58,017 bases of DNA from a bacterium (GCA_018266105.1 JAFEBA010000132.1:5220-63236); one strand, 5' to 3'. Counted from the first letter of the stretch, positions 8,601 through 16,661 are shown. The notes: generated by a model not told the origin, from the sequence alone. Program-made: numbers and translations.

Positions 8601-9385
8601 CGGCCGCCTCCAGCGGTGCCGATCTCAACGGCGCCGCCGTGCGCGCCGCTTGCGAAACCCTGCGTCACCGTCTGGCCGAGGTGGCCGTGGACATGCTGGC
8701 CGATCAGGGTCGACCGGCCTTCCCCGAGGAGCTGACCTTTGCCGACGACCAGATCGGCGAACTGCCCTTCAGTCAGGTGGTGGATCGTGCCTATATGCGC
8801 CAGATCTCGCTTTCCGCCAACGGATTCTACCGAACGCCCGGACTGGCATACGACAAGCGCAAGGGTCATGGCATTCCGTTCTATTACTTTGCCTACGGGG
8901 CCGCCATCACGGAAGTGGAAGTGGATGGCCTGACCGGAATGAAGCGCGTGTTGCGGGTGGACATCCTTCACGACGTGGGTGAATCTCTCAACCCCAGCGT
9001 GGACCGCGGCCAGGTGGAAGGCGGCTTCGTGCAGGGTATGGGTTGGCTGACCGGCGAGGAGTTGAAATGGAACCAGGATGGCCGCCTGCTTTCCCACTCG
9101 GCCAGCACCTATCAGATTCCCTCCATCGGAGACGCTCCGGCGGAGCTCAATGTCTCGCTGCTTAAGAAAGCTCCCCAACACGGGGTGATTCACGGCAGTA
9201 AGGCGGTGGGTGAGCCCCCCTTTATGCTGGCCATCTCCGTGCGTGAGGCCATTCGCGAGGCAGTGGCTGCCTTCGCCCCCGAGAAACCGAGAGAGGTTCC
9301 CTTGCCTTCACCCGCCACTCACGAGGCCATTTTCGCCGCTATTCAGGCGGTGCGAGTGGCTTCGGTCGCCGAAACCACAGCCTGA
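5609..9385 (+). CDS. Xanthine dehydrogenase, single-chain (2Fe-2S/FAD/molybdopterin)
   Basis: The 1258-aa protein has the complete eukaryote-style order on one chain. An N-terminal ferredoxin domain (C43, C48, C51, C72) and a second cluster domain (C111, C114, C146, C148) come first. A FAD domain with RNRASLGGNLVTASPIGD follows, then the molybdopterin domains from about residue 490. Substrate residues of bovine XDH appear conserved: E720 in GGGFGGKET (Glu802), R798 in LDRALFHLDN (Arg880), R830 in TAYRGFGGPQ (Arg912) and E1202 in KAVGEPP (Glu1261). Aldehyde oxidases change the first two, so purine oxidation (hypoxanthine/xanthine to urate) is favoured. Many bacteria split this enzyme into XdhA and XdhB. 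The apparent start is TTG 5609 with no close Shine-Dalgarno. No xdhC or other purine gene is adjacent. Confidence 0.93.
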   Translation: MNAQSSFEFTLNGSPVRITGESTNQSLLAYLRAHGYTGSKEGCAEGDCGACTVAVVDRDATGKATYRAINSCIALLPSLAGREVVTVEGIGAPDALHPVQECMVRQYGSQCGYCTPGFVASMFEGYYREDIKEPWQVNDQLNGNLCRCTGYRPIRDAFLEARGCQLEHDPFRERLCQAPPTLQVLDYQSSSQRFFRPTTLQALLDLRAQHPEAVLVCGATELGVYINKANKNYPLLISTEAVAELTSIQRREDALVVGASAPLTALEESLQGEFPQIQKMLLVFASRPIRNRASLGGNLVTASPIGDMAPVLLSLDASVQLASRSGQRSLPLADFFVGYRKTVLASDEVMVSVTIPRVPASPSRLVNSYKVSKRRELDIAIVSAGFCLELDEAGLVRQARLAYGGVAAMPSRARQTESFLLGKRWDATTLEDAKKLLAQEFSPIDDVRAGAEFRRQLVVSLLEKFWLGEESAAQDEPLNFCAGKQYAEAGPSRSLKHDSAVGHVTGTAQYVDDQASKRPMLEMWPVLSTQSHAKLTKLDISAAQSMSGVVRVLTAKDVPGLNDIGAIRQDEPLFADGEVHYHGQVMAVVVGRSLEQCKAAARAVVAEYEPLPQVRNAREAILHNSFHTEPHIIRRGDVETALKNSAHRLKGEFELGGQEHFYLESQAAWAERGDDGDVYVCSSTQHPSEIQAVVSHVLHLPRNKVVVECPRMGGGFGGKETQGNGWASLAALAAWVTGQPTRVQLDRDVDMTVTGKRHPFYGNYEVGFDADGRLTGVRASLVSDGGWALDLSESILDRALFHLDNCYYIPAVEFTGRVGKTNNCSHTAYRGFGGPQGMVYIEEIMDRVARHLGLPPEVVRERNLYHGQGETNTTHYGQHLDDNRIPAIWATLRDEQKLAERRAAVEAWNREHPHKKRGLAMTPVKFGISFTASFLNQAGALVLIYRDGTIQVNHGGTEMGQGLYTKIRGVVMRELGVSAEHVRVMKTRTDKVPNTSATAASSGADLNGAAVRAACETLRHRLAEVAVDMLADQGRPAFPEELTFADDQIGELPFSQVVDRAYMRQISLSANGFYRTPGLAYDKRKGHGIPFYYFAYGAAITEVEVDGLTGMKRVLRVDILHDVGESLNPSVDRGQVEGGFVQGMGWLTGEELKWNQDGRLLSHSASTYQIPSIGDAPAELNVSLLKKAPQHGVIHGSKAVGEPPFMLAISVREAIREAVAAFAPEKPREVPLPSPATHEAIFAAIQAVRVASVAETTA

Positions 9386-9403
9386 ACTGGTCGCCGCCAG
9401 CCG

Positions 9404-10699
9404 CTAGGCGGACTGGCTCAGCTGTTCAGCCAGGTAGCGGGTGGCCGCCTTGGCTCGCTGGAGGGCGTCGGCCATTTTCATGGCGGCCGTGAAACTGTAT
9501 CCCAACTCCTCCAGAAGCTGGTCGGCGGCTTCCTTGAGATGGTAGCAGACGGTGCGGTAAACGTCCTGATAGACTTCGTCCTCGATCGCCTGCAGCTGGG
9601 TCAGGTCGGTATTGATTTGGGGTGCGCTCCAGATCACCAGGGTTTGCTCCAGCTCCTTCGGCAGAGTCTTGGGTTTGAGCAGAATTCCGTCCTTGACCAG
9701 GTAGAGGCGTCCCTCTCGATTTCGATTGATGTCCAGCGAAAGGTAACCGCTCAGGGTGATGGCGCCCAGGGCCCGATTATAATCCGGCCAGATCTCCAGG
9801 ACCTCGTCATTGCGTTCGATGCGCGAATCAAATCTGGAATAGCCCGGCGTGGATTGGCGCAAGTGCGACTTCCAATCCCTGGTGCTCAACCAGTCGGGCC
9901 CGACCCACTGCTGCAGAAACAGATTTTGTCCCTCAGGCTTGGCCTTGAAACCATTGCGCTGCAGCACGTAAGGGAGGCGCAGGGAGTGGTCCATCAAGCC
10001 CAGACCGGGACCCACCACCAGACGCTCCACGGCAGTGTAGGGAATGGCTGGCTTGGGACGAGTCCAGAGGGCGGGCACGTAAACCCCCAGCCTCAGTCCC
10101 GGAGGCTTGTTGATCACCGGGTCATTCAGCAGTCGGTTGTCCAGACGCACCGCCAGAGGGGCGTAACGACCCAACTCTTGCAGCAGCAAGCTTTCTTCCA
10201 GCTGGAGCCGGGATCGGCGCAGGTGAGTGAGCAGGGAGGGCGTGAACTGCCATTGTCTGGAGATTTCGATGGCTGCCAGCGGCTCGGGCAGAAAGGGGAG
10301 ACCGGCTGCTCCGCGCTCAACCTGCCAGCTCTGCTTGCCCACCTTCATGACCATTTTGATCTCCGGTATGGTGCTGGCCGCCTGCAGAGCCAGCTGCAAA
10401 TGTCGTGTTCCCGGCTGGGAAGCGGCATTGGACTTGAGCCACGGTTCCCATTCCAACGGGCTGTTGGGACGGAAGCAGACACTGGTTGTGTTCAGAAACT
10501 GGCGCACTTTGAATTCGCTGGCCCCCAGCGCCGTGGCCGCCTGCACCAGCTTGACCAGCCACAGGCCGGGGCGCTCGCTCTGATACTGGGCCAGCTTGTC
10601 CAACGAGCGGCCTTCATCCAGCGAAAACTGGCCGCTGGAGTCGAACTGAGCCTCAAAGATCTCGTTGGCCAGAAACGCTTCGATATCTTTGAGGGCCAT
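9404..10699 (-). CDS. Hypothetical protein, 431 aa
   Basis: I do not recognise a family. The protein is soluble and mixed alpha/beta, with neither signal nor membrane segments. The N-terminal third has a WLVKLVQAATALGASEFKVRQF stretch loosely like the first helix and strand of GHKL-type ATPases, but no N/G boxes are convincing. The last 90 residues (QLQAIEDEVYQDV onward) are helical and rich in Ala and Leu. Its start is 10 bp from the stop of the co-directional 10709-11179 gene, so the two form an operon. The stop is 18 bp from the convergent xanthine dehydrogenase stop. Confidence 0.7.
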   Translation of the reverse strand: MALKDIEAFLANEIFEAQFDSSGQFSLDEGRSLDKLAQYQSERPGLWLVKLVQAATALGASEFKVRQFLNTTSVCFRPNSPLEWEPWLKSNAASQPGTRHLQLALQAASTIPEIKMVMKVGKQSWQVERGAAGLPFLPEPLAAIEISRQWQFTPSLLTHLRRSRLQLEESLLLQELGRYAPLAVRLDNRLLNDPVINKPPGLRLGVYVPALWTRPKPAIPYTAVERLVVGPGLGLMDHSLRLPYVLQRNGFKAKPEGQNLFLQQWVGPDWLSTRDWKSHLRQSTPGYSRFDSRIERNDEVLEIWPDYNRALGAITLSGYLSLDINRNREGRLYLVKDGILLKPKTLPKELEQTLVIWSAPQINTDLTQLQAIEDEVYQDVYRTVCYHLKEAADQLLEELGYSFTAAMKMADALQRAKAATRYLAEQLSQSA

Positions 10700-10708
10700 C
10701 TTGAGGGC

Positions 10709-11179
10709 CTAAGGCTGAGAGCGCCGCCGAGGTAGGGCCGGGCGCAGCACGCAGATTTCAAGCAACAGGGTGATATAGTGCCGGGCGAAGCGGTCCAGAC
10801 TATCGAAGGCCTCCTCCGGAAAGCGGTTGAGGGTGTCGGTATAGAGCCAGCCCAGGCATTCTCCGGCGCCGTCCCGGAGTGAGGCCATCAGCACATGGCG
10901 GCCGCGCCGAAGATCGCTGTAAACACCCACAAAGCGTTCCGCAATCTCACCGAACTCGAAAAGCAGCGTATCCAGCTCTTCGTAAGTCAGCCCAAAAAAG
11001 GTCTGAACAATGGCCACGGCCGACTCTTCGTCGCCGTGCACCACCAGGGCGCGCTGACCTCCCAGGTCACTTAAAAAGACGGAAGCCAGTTCAGTCAACT
11101 CTTCGACCCGATCGGCGTCGGTTACGTCCATTTCCACCCGGACCGGTTCGCTCCGCAGCGGGGGTAATTCCTCGGCCAC
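10709..11179 (-). CDS. Hypothetical protein, about 156 aa, upstream partner of the 431-aa protein
   Basis: The frame is open to a TTG at 11305, but that would overlap the divergent gene at 11258, whose start has a good ribosome site. I therefore place the start at GTG 11179; GTG 11137 and ATG 11131 are alternatives. The product is soluble and acidic in its first half (VTDADRVEELTELASVF), followed by alternating hydrophobic and charged segments such as TLLFEFGEIAERFVGVYSDL. It ends in a basic tail (RPALPRRRSQP). No family is recognised. The close spacing to the downstream 431-aa gene suggests joint function. Confidence 0.6.
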   Translation of the reverse strand: MAEELPPLRSEPVRVEMDVTDADRVEELTELASVFLSDLGGQRALVVHGDEESAVAIVQTFFGLTYEELDTLLFEFGEIAERFVGVYSDLRRGRHVLMASLRDGAGECLGWLYTDTLNRFPEEAFDSLDRFARHYITLLLEICVLRPALPRRRSQP

Positions 11180-11257
11180 TCGAGGGGGTAAACGAGAGCG
11201 AGCATAGGAAGTGGCCGCCGCCTTCCCGTAAGAGTGAGCTTCAAGGAGACATCCCGG

Positions 11258-12508
11258 ATGCGCATTGAAGAATTGGTGGCTCAGGTTCAGCAGACGCTTG
11301 AGCAAGGCACACCCCTGGATCCACTCGAGGATTCCATCCTGGCGGTGTTGGACGCCACAGAAGCCAACCTGGAGGGCTTTCTGGAGGAAAGCCAGGGCGA
11401 TCCCGAGATGCCGTCCGAAACGCGCGAGCGCCTGCGGGATGCTATGGAGGCCTGTCTGGACAGCCTGGAGCAGATGCAGGACTCACTGCTCCAAGGCAGC
11501 CAGGCCCTTCAAGACAGTCTGCAGGACACCCTGGAGAAGGTCTACCGTGTGCGCCAGCTGCAGCTGGAGCATCAGTCAAGTATGGCTGAAGGGCCTACTT
11601 CATTCGCGTTCCTGAATCGCCTCCTGCTGCATGCGGGCCGGGGCGATCGGTCCAGGACCCTGGACCTGCTCCATGACCGGCAGAACTTTTTGCAGTTGCT
11701 TCGTGAAGAACTCGCGCTGCGCACGCTCGGGCCTCGTGATTCCCTAGTGCTCTTTGAGCTGCAGGCGGTGCTGGATCGGGAAGTCAAAGATCTGGAGAGC
11801 TTTCAGGTCGATTTGCTGGCTGCCGCCGGTCGCCTCGCGCCTCTGTTGGCTCGGCCAGCCGAGCGCCGGCCCACCGGTCTGGTGGCGACTTTGGGACTGG
11901 AACGCCTGGCCCGCTTCTTAAAGGAATACCACGGCAAACCCGAGGATGGTGTGCAGTCGGCTCTCGGTCGATGTCGCACCGCCCTGCAGGGCACGGTTCC
12001 GCCCTCTTCGCCCCCGGCCGCCCTGGCCGCCCTCAACCAGTTGCTCAGGTTGCTGGATCAACTACAGGCGGATTTGCTGGAGGCACCCGAGGGTTTGAGC
12101 GACATTCGAGCTCATTCCGCTCAGGTTTTGGCCCTCGGGCAGCAGTTGGAATCGTCACTGGCTCTGAGCCCGGAAGCTCGCTCCTACAGTTCCCAAAGCG
12201 AGGGCTTACCCCTGGTGTTTCGCTCGGTTCTGGAGCCTGCCTACGCTCTACAAGAGGGTCGGGGTGATTCTAATCTGGTTCTGGCCGCCGCCCAGCACTT
12301 GCAGACTCTGCTGGACAAACTGGACGATGACCATCCCGAACCCTCCGACGATCTGGAAGAGGCCCTGCAGGTTTTGTCCGAGGCCATCGAGGCCCTCCAG
12401 GCCGCGGCCGGAAGCGGCGGACCCTTACAGGTCGAACTGGCCGATGCACTGTGCCGAGAGGCGGCGGGAAAATTAAAAGAGGCGGGCATCCGCTTAAAAG
12501 AAGCTTAA
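11258..12508 (+). CDS. Hypothetical acidic, all-helical protein, 416 aa
   Basis: The product is almost entirely predicted helix, rich in Leu, Glu, Gln and Asp, with heptad-like patches (SLEQMQDSLLQGSQALQDSL; LQTLLDKLDDD). It has no signal peptide, membrane helix or catalytic motif. ATG 11258 follows AAGGAG at a good distance; an upstream in-frame GTG (11234) is less likely. The gene diverges from the 10709 gene across about 80 bp and is followed by a 101-bp gap holding a possible promoter for the His-rich gene. It may be a scaffold or helical-repeat protein; function is unknown. Confidence 0.7.
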   Translation: MRIEELVAQVQQTLEQGTPLDPLEDSILAVLDATEANLEGFLEESQGDPEMPSETRERLRDAMEACLDSLEQMQDSLLQGSQALQDSLQDTLEKVYRVRQLQLEHQSSMAEGPTSFAFLNRLLLHAGRGDRSRTLDLLHDRQNFLQLLREELALRTLGPRDSLVLFELQAVLDREVKDLESFQVDLLAAAGRLAPLLARPAERRPTGLVATLGLERLARFLKEYHGKPEDGVQSALGRCRTALQGTVPPSSPPAALAALNQLLRLLDQLQADLLEAPEGLSDIRAHSAQVLALGQQLESSLALSPEARSYSSQSEGLPLVFRSVLEPAYALQEGRGDSNLVLAAAQHLQTLLDKLDDDHPEPSDDLEEALQVLSEAIEALQAAAGSGGPLQVELADALCREAAGKLKEAGIRLKEA

Positions 12509-12609
12509 AATCCGTTGCAAAACGACTTGCAAGGTTTACCTGAACGTAACGCTGCAGACATTTCGCAGGATTAAGCTGAATCCAGAGAATTTTCCTGGAG
12601 GTGCCCGAA

Positions 12610-12894
12610 ATGGTTGCAAGATTTCCCGGTCCTGGTGGAATCCAGTGTCCCGAATTCCCACCTAACCCTGGTCCGATCAACGGCGGAGGGGGCCCCATCC
12701 ATTTCCCGCCCATTGATTTTCCGCCTTTACCTTCACCCTTCCCTGGGGGAGAGGGCGGTTGCCACGGGCCCCACAACCATCACGGTCATCACCACCATAA
12801 GCACCACGGTGGTCACAACCCGATGCCTCTGGACCCGCTCAGCTTCCTGGGGGGAGCTGCCGGCGGAGCCCGCGGCGGCGGCTTCATGGTCTGA
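12610..12894 (+). CDS. Small Gly/Pro/His-rich protein
   Basis: The 94-aa low-complexity protein opens with a Pro/Gly-rich segment (FPGPGG, PPIDFPPLPSPFPGG), then a 20-residue His-rich block around residues 50-70 (NHHGHHHHKHHGGH), then a Gly/Ala-rich tail. ATG 12610 is preferred over GTG 12601 because TGGAGG lies 9 bp upstream of it. Its reading frame ends just before a strong terminator, which supports a real transcription unit. Metal binding by the His block is likely but unproven. Two other window proteins, at 2-304 and 15267-15989, also carry His tracts. Confidence 0.7.
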   Translation: MVARFPGPGGIQCPEFPPNPGPINGGGGPIHFPPIDFPPLPSPFPGGEGGCHGPHNHHGHHHHKHHGGHNPMPLDPLSFLGGAAGGARGGGFMV

Positions 12895-12915
12895 ACCAGA
12901 AAAGGCTTTAAAGAA

Positions 12916-12952
12916 ACGCCTCTGTCCTCACGGGACCGGGGCGTTTTTTTCG
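12916..12952 (+). terminator. Rho-independent terminator after the His-rich gene
   Basis: AACGCC plus additional pairs (12 paired positions with one mismatch, TCAC loop region) pair with GGGGCGTT and run into seven T residues. It overlaps the 3' end of the convergent PPDK-like gene. Confidence 0.85.
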
Positions 12953-14691
12953 TTCAGAAGGATTTGGGCGGCTACCAGCCGAGCCACGGGAATGTGTCGC
13001 GCGGGCAGGCTGACATAGTCCAGGCCCAGGCGCAGACAGAATTCGAGACTGGCGGGCTCGGCCGCCTGGGCTCCACATGTTCCCAGTTCCAGCCTGGGGC
13101 GATGGGCTTTGAGCTGGCGGCTGGCGATTTCCATCAGGGCCCCCACACCGGGCTGGTCGATGGATTGGAAAGGGTCTTTGGGAAAAACTCCCTGTCGCAA
13201 GAACTCGGGCAAAAAGCTAAGACACGAGTCATATCGAGAGATGCCGCAGGTGGTCTCGGTCAAGTCTCCGGTTCCAAAAGACAGGAAATCGGCGTGGGGG
13301 GCCAGCTGGTCCGCCGTCAGGCAAGCGCGCGGAATCTCCAGCATCGATCCAATTCGCGGCATGGGGAGTCGTTCTTGCTGACAAATTTGGGCGCAAAGCT
13401 CGCGGGCCAGTTCCAGCTCGCGAGCATCGCTGACTCCCGGCAGCATGATCTGAAGTTGCACCGGATGATCTCGGGCTGCCCGTAGGCAGGCACGCATCTG
13501 CAGTCCCCACAGGCAGGGAAAGAGAATTCCCAATCGTCCGCACCTCAGTCCCTGGGTCGGGCTCAGTTCCTGCAGCCAGTCCCGCAGGAGGTCGGTCCAA
13601 TACTGCTGGCTCAGTCTGCCCGACTCTTTCCAGTATCGCAACATCAGGCTGACGGGCGCGTCCAGCAGGCGCAAATTAAAGCCAACAGGTCCGGCCGCTT
13701 GAAAGAGGACGGCGCACTCCTGGGTCAATTGTTCGGTCAATTGATCGATTTCCGACGAGCTGGTGATGGCCGAGCAGCAAATTTGCCCAAGGCAGGTCTG
13801 AAAAAGATCCAGTAGGCGGGGGTTGAGGATCAGAGTGTCCAGTCGAAACAGGCCGACTCCGCCGGCCCCCCAATCCAGGGCCAATTTGAGATCTTCCAGA
13901 TGGCTGGCGTTGGCTCGAATCTCCAGGCTCCGGTGCTGGTCAGCCCACTCCAACAAGGTCCTGGCCTCGGTGCTGAGCACTCCGGCCTGAACGCTCATCG
14001 CTTCGGCAAAGACCTGGCCGCTTTGTGAGTCGAGAGAGAGCCACTGGCCCTCGCTCAGCGGCTGGGGGGAACTGAGAATACAAGGCTTTTGTAACTGGTC
14101 GAGAGCCAGCCCGGGAGCTTGGAAAATGAGTGCTCCACTGATCAGGTCCAGGCAGTCTCGATGAGCATAGCCGAGACGGTCGGTCACCAGAATGACGGGT
14201 CTCCCAAGGTTGTGCAGGCGCAGGCAACCGGCGTAGTCGTGGGCCACCTGGCCGCTACAAGCACCCCAGCCGTTGCCCTGGCCTCGGCACAAGGCCGTGG
14301 CCGAGCCCTTGAGTCGCGACAGTAACATCAGGCGTAAGCATTCGGGGGAAGTGTCCTGCAGGGCCTGACTCTGCGACAGCAGGCCTTCGCTCACCATCTG
14401 CACACGAATTTTCAGGGCGGCCGAGGGTGAGCAAGGCAAAGGCTGAAAGGGCTCCAGCTCAAGCTTTCCGTCTTCAATCCGGAAGTGGGTTTGCACAGCC
14501 TGCCCCAGCCGCTGCTCACTCTGGCTGGCCTGCCTTTGAATCTGTTCGGCCGCTTCCGGGGCCGCTCGTTGCAGGGCCAACCAGGGCAGCTTTTGTTCGG
14601 AGTTGTCCAGGTAAACTTCGGCCGCGGGCCGCTTCAGACCGCTCTCGGCGTTACGCGAGGAATAATGGCCCCAGATTTTCACGGTCGGCAC
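12928..14691 (-). CDS. PPDK-like protein lacking the ATP domain and the phosphohistidine (probable pseudoenzyme)
   Basis: The 587-aa protein aligns by eye with the last two thirds of pyruvate phosphate dikinase. Residues 70-125 match the end of the ATP-grasp region, 127-208 the swivelling phosphohistidine domain, and 240-587 the PEP/pyruvate TIM barrel (GAGGVGLFRLD, IGSMLEIPRACLTA, SFGTGDLTETTCGISRYD, and the C-terminal LGLDYVSLPARHIPVARL). The central T-S-H-A-A motif is replaced (SGALIFQAPGLALDQL), so the phospho-carrier His is missing. Barrel E452 and C539 remain. The expected N-D pair is G475-D476, and GICGEHGGDP has become GTCGAQAAEP. Dikinase activity is therefore unlikely; a binding or regulatory role is inference. 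The start is GTG. Confidence 0.78.
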   Translation of the reverse strand: MPTVKIWGHYSSRNAESGLKRPAAEVYLDNSEQKLPWLALQRAAPEAAEQIQRQASQSEQRLGQAVQTHFRIEDGKLELEPFQPLPCSPSAALKIRVQMVSEGLLSQSQALQDTSPECLRLMLLSRLKGSATALCRGQGNGWGACSGQVAHDYAGCLRLHNLGRPVILVTDRLGYAHRDCLDLISGALIFQAPGLALDQLQKPCILSSPQPLSEGQWLSLDSQSGQVFAEAMSVQAGVLSTEARTLLEWADQHRSLEIRANASHLEDLKLALDWGAGGVGLFRLDTLILNPRLLDLFQTCLGQICCSAITSSSEIDQLTEQLTQECAVLFQAAGPVGFNLRLLDAPVSLMLRYWKESGRLSQQYWTDLLRDWLQELSPTQGLRCGRLGILFPCLWGLQMRACLRAARDHPVQLQIMLPGVSDARELELARELCAQICQQERLPMPRIGSMLEIPRACLTADQLAPHADFLSFGTGDLTETTCGISRYDSCLSFLPEFLRQGVFPKDPFQSIDQPGVGALMEIASRQLKAHRPRLELGTCGAQAAEPASLEFCLRLGLDYVSLPARHIPVARLVAAQILLNEKNAPVP

Positions 14692-14720
14692 TTTGCTCTA
14701 CAAGTCGCGTTTCCCCCGCG

Positions 14721-15122
14721 TCAGTTGCTGGAAGAGAGCAGGCGGGCCCCGTAAGCCGACAGCATGGCGGCCAGGGCCATTCGCTCTAAAGTCCCCTGAA
14801 TGGAGACCTCGATCAAGGTCTCACCGCCCTGATAGTGTGAGCGCAACTGCTCAGCCAGTTCGGCGGGATAGTCCTTGAGAATGCAATCCAGGGCGAAATC
14901 TCCGCCTCCGGCCACAGCCGCGGCCACCACCGAGGCCTGGGAGAGAGAACCCAGGCCCCAGACTCGCCCAAAATTGGGGATATGTAGAGAGTCCGAACGC
15001 GTTGCGTGTCGAGCATCCTGGGATAGAAGACTCAGCTCCTCAACTCGAATGTTCTGGCCCAGCAGGCGGTCATAGAGTTCCAGGGCTGTCGGCACATCAG
15101 CCAGGGCGGCGTAGAGAGTCAA
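14721..15122 (-). CDS. Small hypothetical protein resembling YflT/DUF1269-type stress proteins
   Basis: The 133-aa protein begins with a beta-alpha-beta-like unit (ADVPTALELYDRLLGQNIRVEELSLLS). This resembles the general-stress YflT fold, in which a helix labelled by AxxxxxxL is followed by a VSVLS-type strand. A glycine/alanine-rich middle (SQASVVAAAVAGGG) and a GGETLIEVSI strand follow. TTG 15122 has GAGGAGA six bases upstream, a good ribosome site. It lies 29 bp upstream of the PPDK-like gene on the same strand, probably one transcript. The family assignment is tentative. Confidence 0.62.
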   Translation of the reverse strand: MTLYAALADVPTALELYDRLLGQNIRVEELSLLSQDARHATRSDSLHIPNFGRVWGLGSLSQASVVAAAVAGGGDFALDCILKDYPAELAEQLRSHYQGGETLIEVSIQGTLERMALAAMLSAYGARLLSSSN

Positions 15123-15266
15123 GCTTGTCTCCTCGAGGTTGGTGACTTCAGCTTAGCTGCGCTGGTGGAAACTCGATTCTGATCTGAGTCCGAATTCGGC
15201 CAGTACTCCCGTCCCGTTTACTTGGGCAAAATGCCCTGGCGGCTGCAAGTATCCTGCGCCGACCCC

Positions 15267-15989
15267 TCAGACCAGGGTGTTGCCACAGGCGTGACAGAAG
15301 CGCGCACCGGCTTTGCGAGCCTGGGTTCCGCACTTCATACAAAAGCGCGCCGCTGACTGCTGCGGGGAAGGCGTCGGGCGGGGAGCGGGTGGGGGAGGGG
15401 CGGCCTGAACCGGCGGCGGCACTGCTTGGTAACGGGGCGCATAGGGACTGACGAGAATCACTTCTCGAGCCACGGGATCGCTGCCCCAGGGGATGTCCAA
15501 CCAACCCCTCACCGACCATTCGATGCTGGAGCTTCGGTTGGGAGCGTAGGAGTGATGACTGTCCAGGGCATAGTCGAAGGCTGCGTTCATCATCATTTCC
15601 CCAAAGCCGGCGCCGGAGAAATTCTGGGCGTTCTGGCTGGGCGGGGCATTATGGGGAATCTGCAGGCGAAACGGGTGAATCCCTTGCTGATAGTTTCCCT
15701 GACCGCTCAGTACAACGGTTTGCTCAAAAATCTGGCGGGTCTGGCGCTCCAAGCGGCGTTCGTGGTGGTGGTGATGATGGTCCTCATCGTGATGGTGGTG
15801 GTGCCCAAACTCGCGTGGGTAGCCCATCCATTCCTCGTCGGCCCGGAGCTGGACGCAGGCGCGCCGGCACTCCTTAGGCCGGTGCAGCCTGAACGCGAAT
15901 CGCCCCTGAACCACTGAGCCGGGGCCAAATTCGTGCCCTTCCAGCTCCAGCCCCACGTCCCCCAACATTCCGCCGAAAAGCCGGTCCAT
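15267..15989 (-). CDS. Sporulation-control/arrestin-like protein with His tract and C-terminal zinc ribbon
   Basis: In this 240-aa protein, residues 1-175 look like an arrestin or Spo0M-type beta-sandwich (LELEGHEFGPGSVVQGRFAF at the start, SSIEWSVRGWLDIPW near 160). A loop inserts an almost pure histidine run, HHHHHDEDHHHHHH, at about residues 63-76. A Pro-rich linker leads to a zinc ribbon with two CxxC knuckles (FCMKCG and FCHACG) at the extreme C-terminus. Zinc binding by the four Cys is expected, and the His run could bind further metal. No signal peptide is seen. It diverges from the Hpt gene across 54 bp. Confidence 0.68.
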   Translation of the reverse strand: MDRLFGGMLGDVGLELEGHEFGPGSVVQGRFAFRLHRPKECRRACVQLRADEEWMGYPREFGHHHHHDEDHHHHHHERRLERQTRQIFEQTVVLSGQGNYQQGIHPFRLQIPHNAPPSQNAQNFSGAGFGEMMMNAAFDYALDSHHSYAPNRSSSIEWSVRGWLDIPWGSDPVAREVILVSPYAPRYQAVPPPVQAAPPPPAPRPTPSPQQSAARFCMKCGTQARKAGARFCHACGNTLV

Positions 15990-16043
15990 CCCGGGTGCTT
16001 AGACGGAACGGGGAGATTTCTTCTTTCTCCTGAACGGGGCGGT

Positions 16044-16661
16044 ATGCTAGACTCGCTTTCGATGGATCACCCCGCTCTCGCGCCCGTGCAAGGCCTCAAC
16101 AGTCAGGAAGCTCTGGCTCGTCTGGGGGGCAATCTACCCGTTTACCTAAAAATGCTGCGCCGTTTCCTGGAGTTGGAAAGCCTGCCCGCCCAGATCGCCC
16201 AGGAACTGAGCCTGGGCCAGGGGGCTGTGGCGCAACGCCTGGCCCACACCCTAAAGGGGGTGGCGGCCAGCCTGGGAGCTGACTCGCTGCAGCAGCAAGC
16301 CCTGCAGTTGGAGCAGTGCCTGGGCCAGGGTTCTGACCCCAGCCCGATCCTGGCAGAGGTCCGTCACCAGCTGACGGCTCTGGTGCAGGCGATTCGGATG
16401 GCTCTGCCGCCCGAGCCGGAGGCAAACCTTTCAGGCCCGGATTTGCAGCAAGTGGCCCCTCTGGGCGGCAAGATGGCGGCCTGGCTGGAGAGTTTTGATT
16501 CCCAGGCCTGCGAGCTTTTGGAGGCGGAACCAATGGCCTTTCGGATGCTGCTCGGATCCCATTTCCTCGAGTTCGAAAAGGCCGTGACCGGTTACGCCTT
16601 CGACGAGGCCCTCCAGGTGCTGAGGCAGGCCGCGAGTAAATCGGGAGTGCCCCTGACTTGA
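16044..16661 (+). CDS. Hpt (histidine phosphotransfer) domain protein
   Basis: The 205-aa protein has an Hpt signature AHTLKGVAASLGA with phospho-acceptor H68. It carries phosphate between receivers and kinases in multistep phosphorelays. The frame is open upstream to 15933, but that would run into the divergent 15267-15989 gene, so ATG 16044 is chosen; ATG 16062 is also possible. Residues 130-205 form a second helical segment without a clear His motif. Its TGA overlaps the TTG of the receiver-kinase gene by three bases, so the two are translationally coupled and most likely partners. Confidence 0.8.
   Translation: MLDSLSMDHPALAPVQGLNSQEALARLGGNLPVYLKMLRRFLELESLPAQIAQELSLGQGAVAQRLAHTLKGVAASLGADSLQQQALQLEQCLGQGSDPSPILAEVRHQLTALVQAIRMALPPEPEANLSGPDLQQVAPLGGKMAAWLESFDSQACELLEAEPMAFRMLLGSHFLEFEKAVTGYAFDEALQVLRQAASKSGVPLT

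Noticed and set aside
7802..9193. Long minus-strand open frame inside xanthine dehydrogenase
   Set aside because: It is a shadow of the strongly supported plus-strand enzyme; its translation is low in recognisable motifs.
11180..11305. TTG 11305 as start of the 10709 gene
   Set aside because: It overlaps the divergent 11258 gene, whose ATG has a clear ribosome site.
15933..16043. Start of the Hpt protein at 15933
   Set aside because: The extra residues overlap the divergent zinc-ribbon gene and show no domain; ATG 16044 gives the family-like N-terminus.
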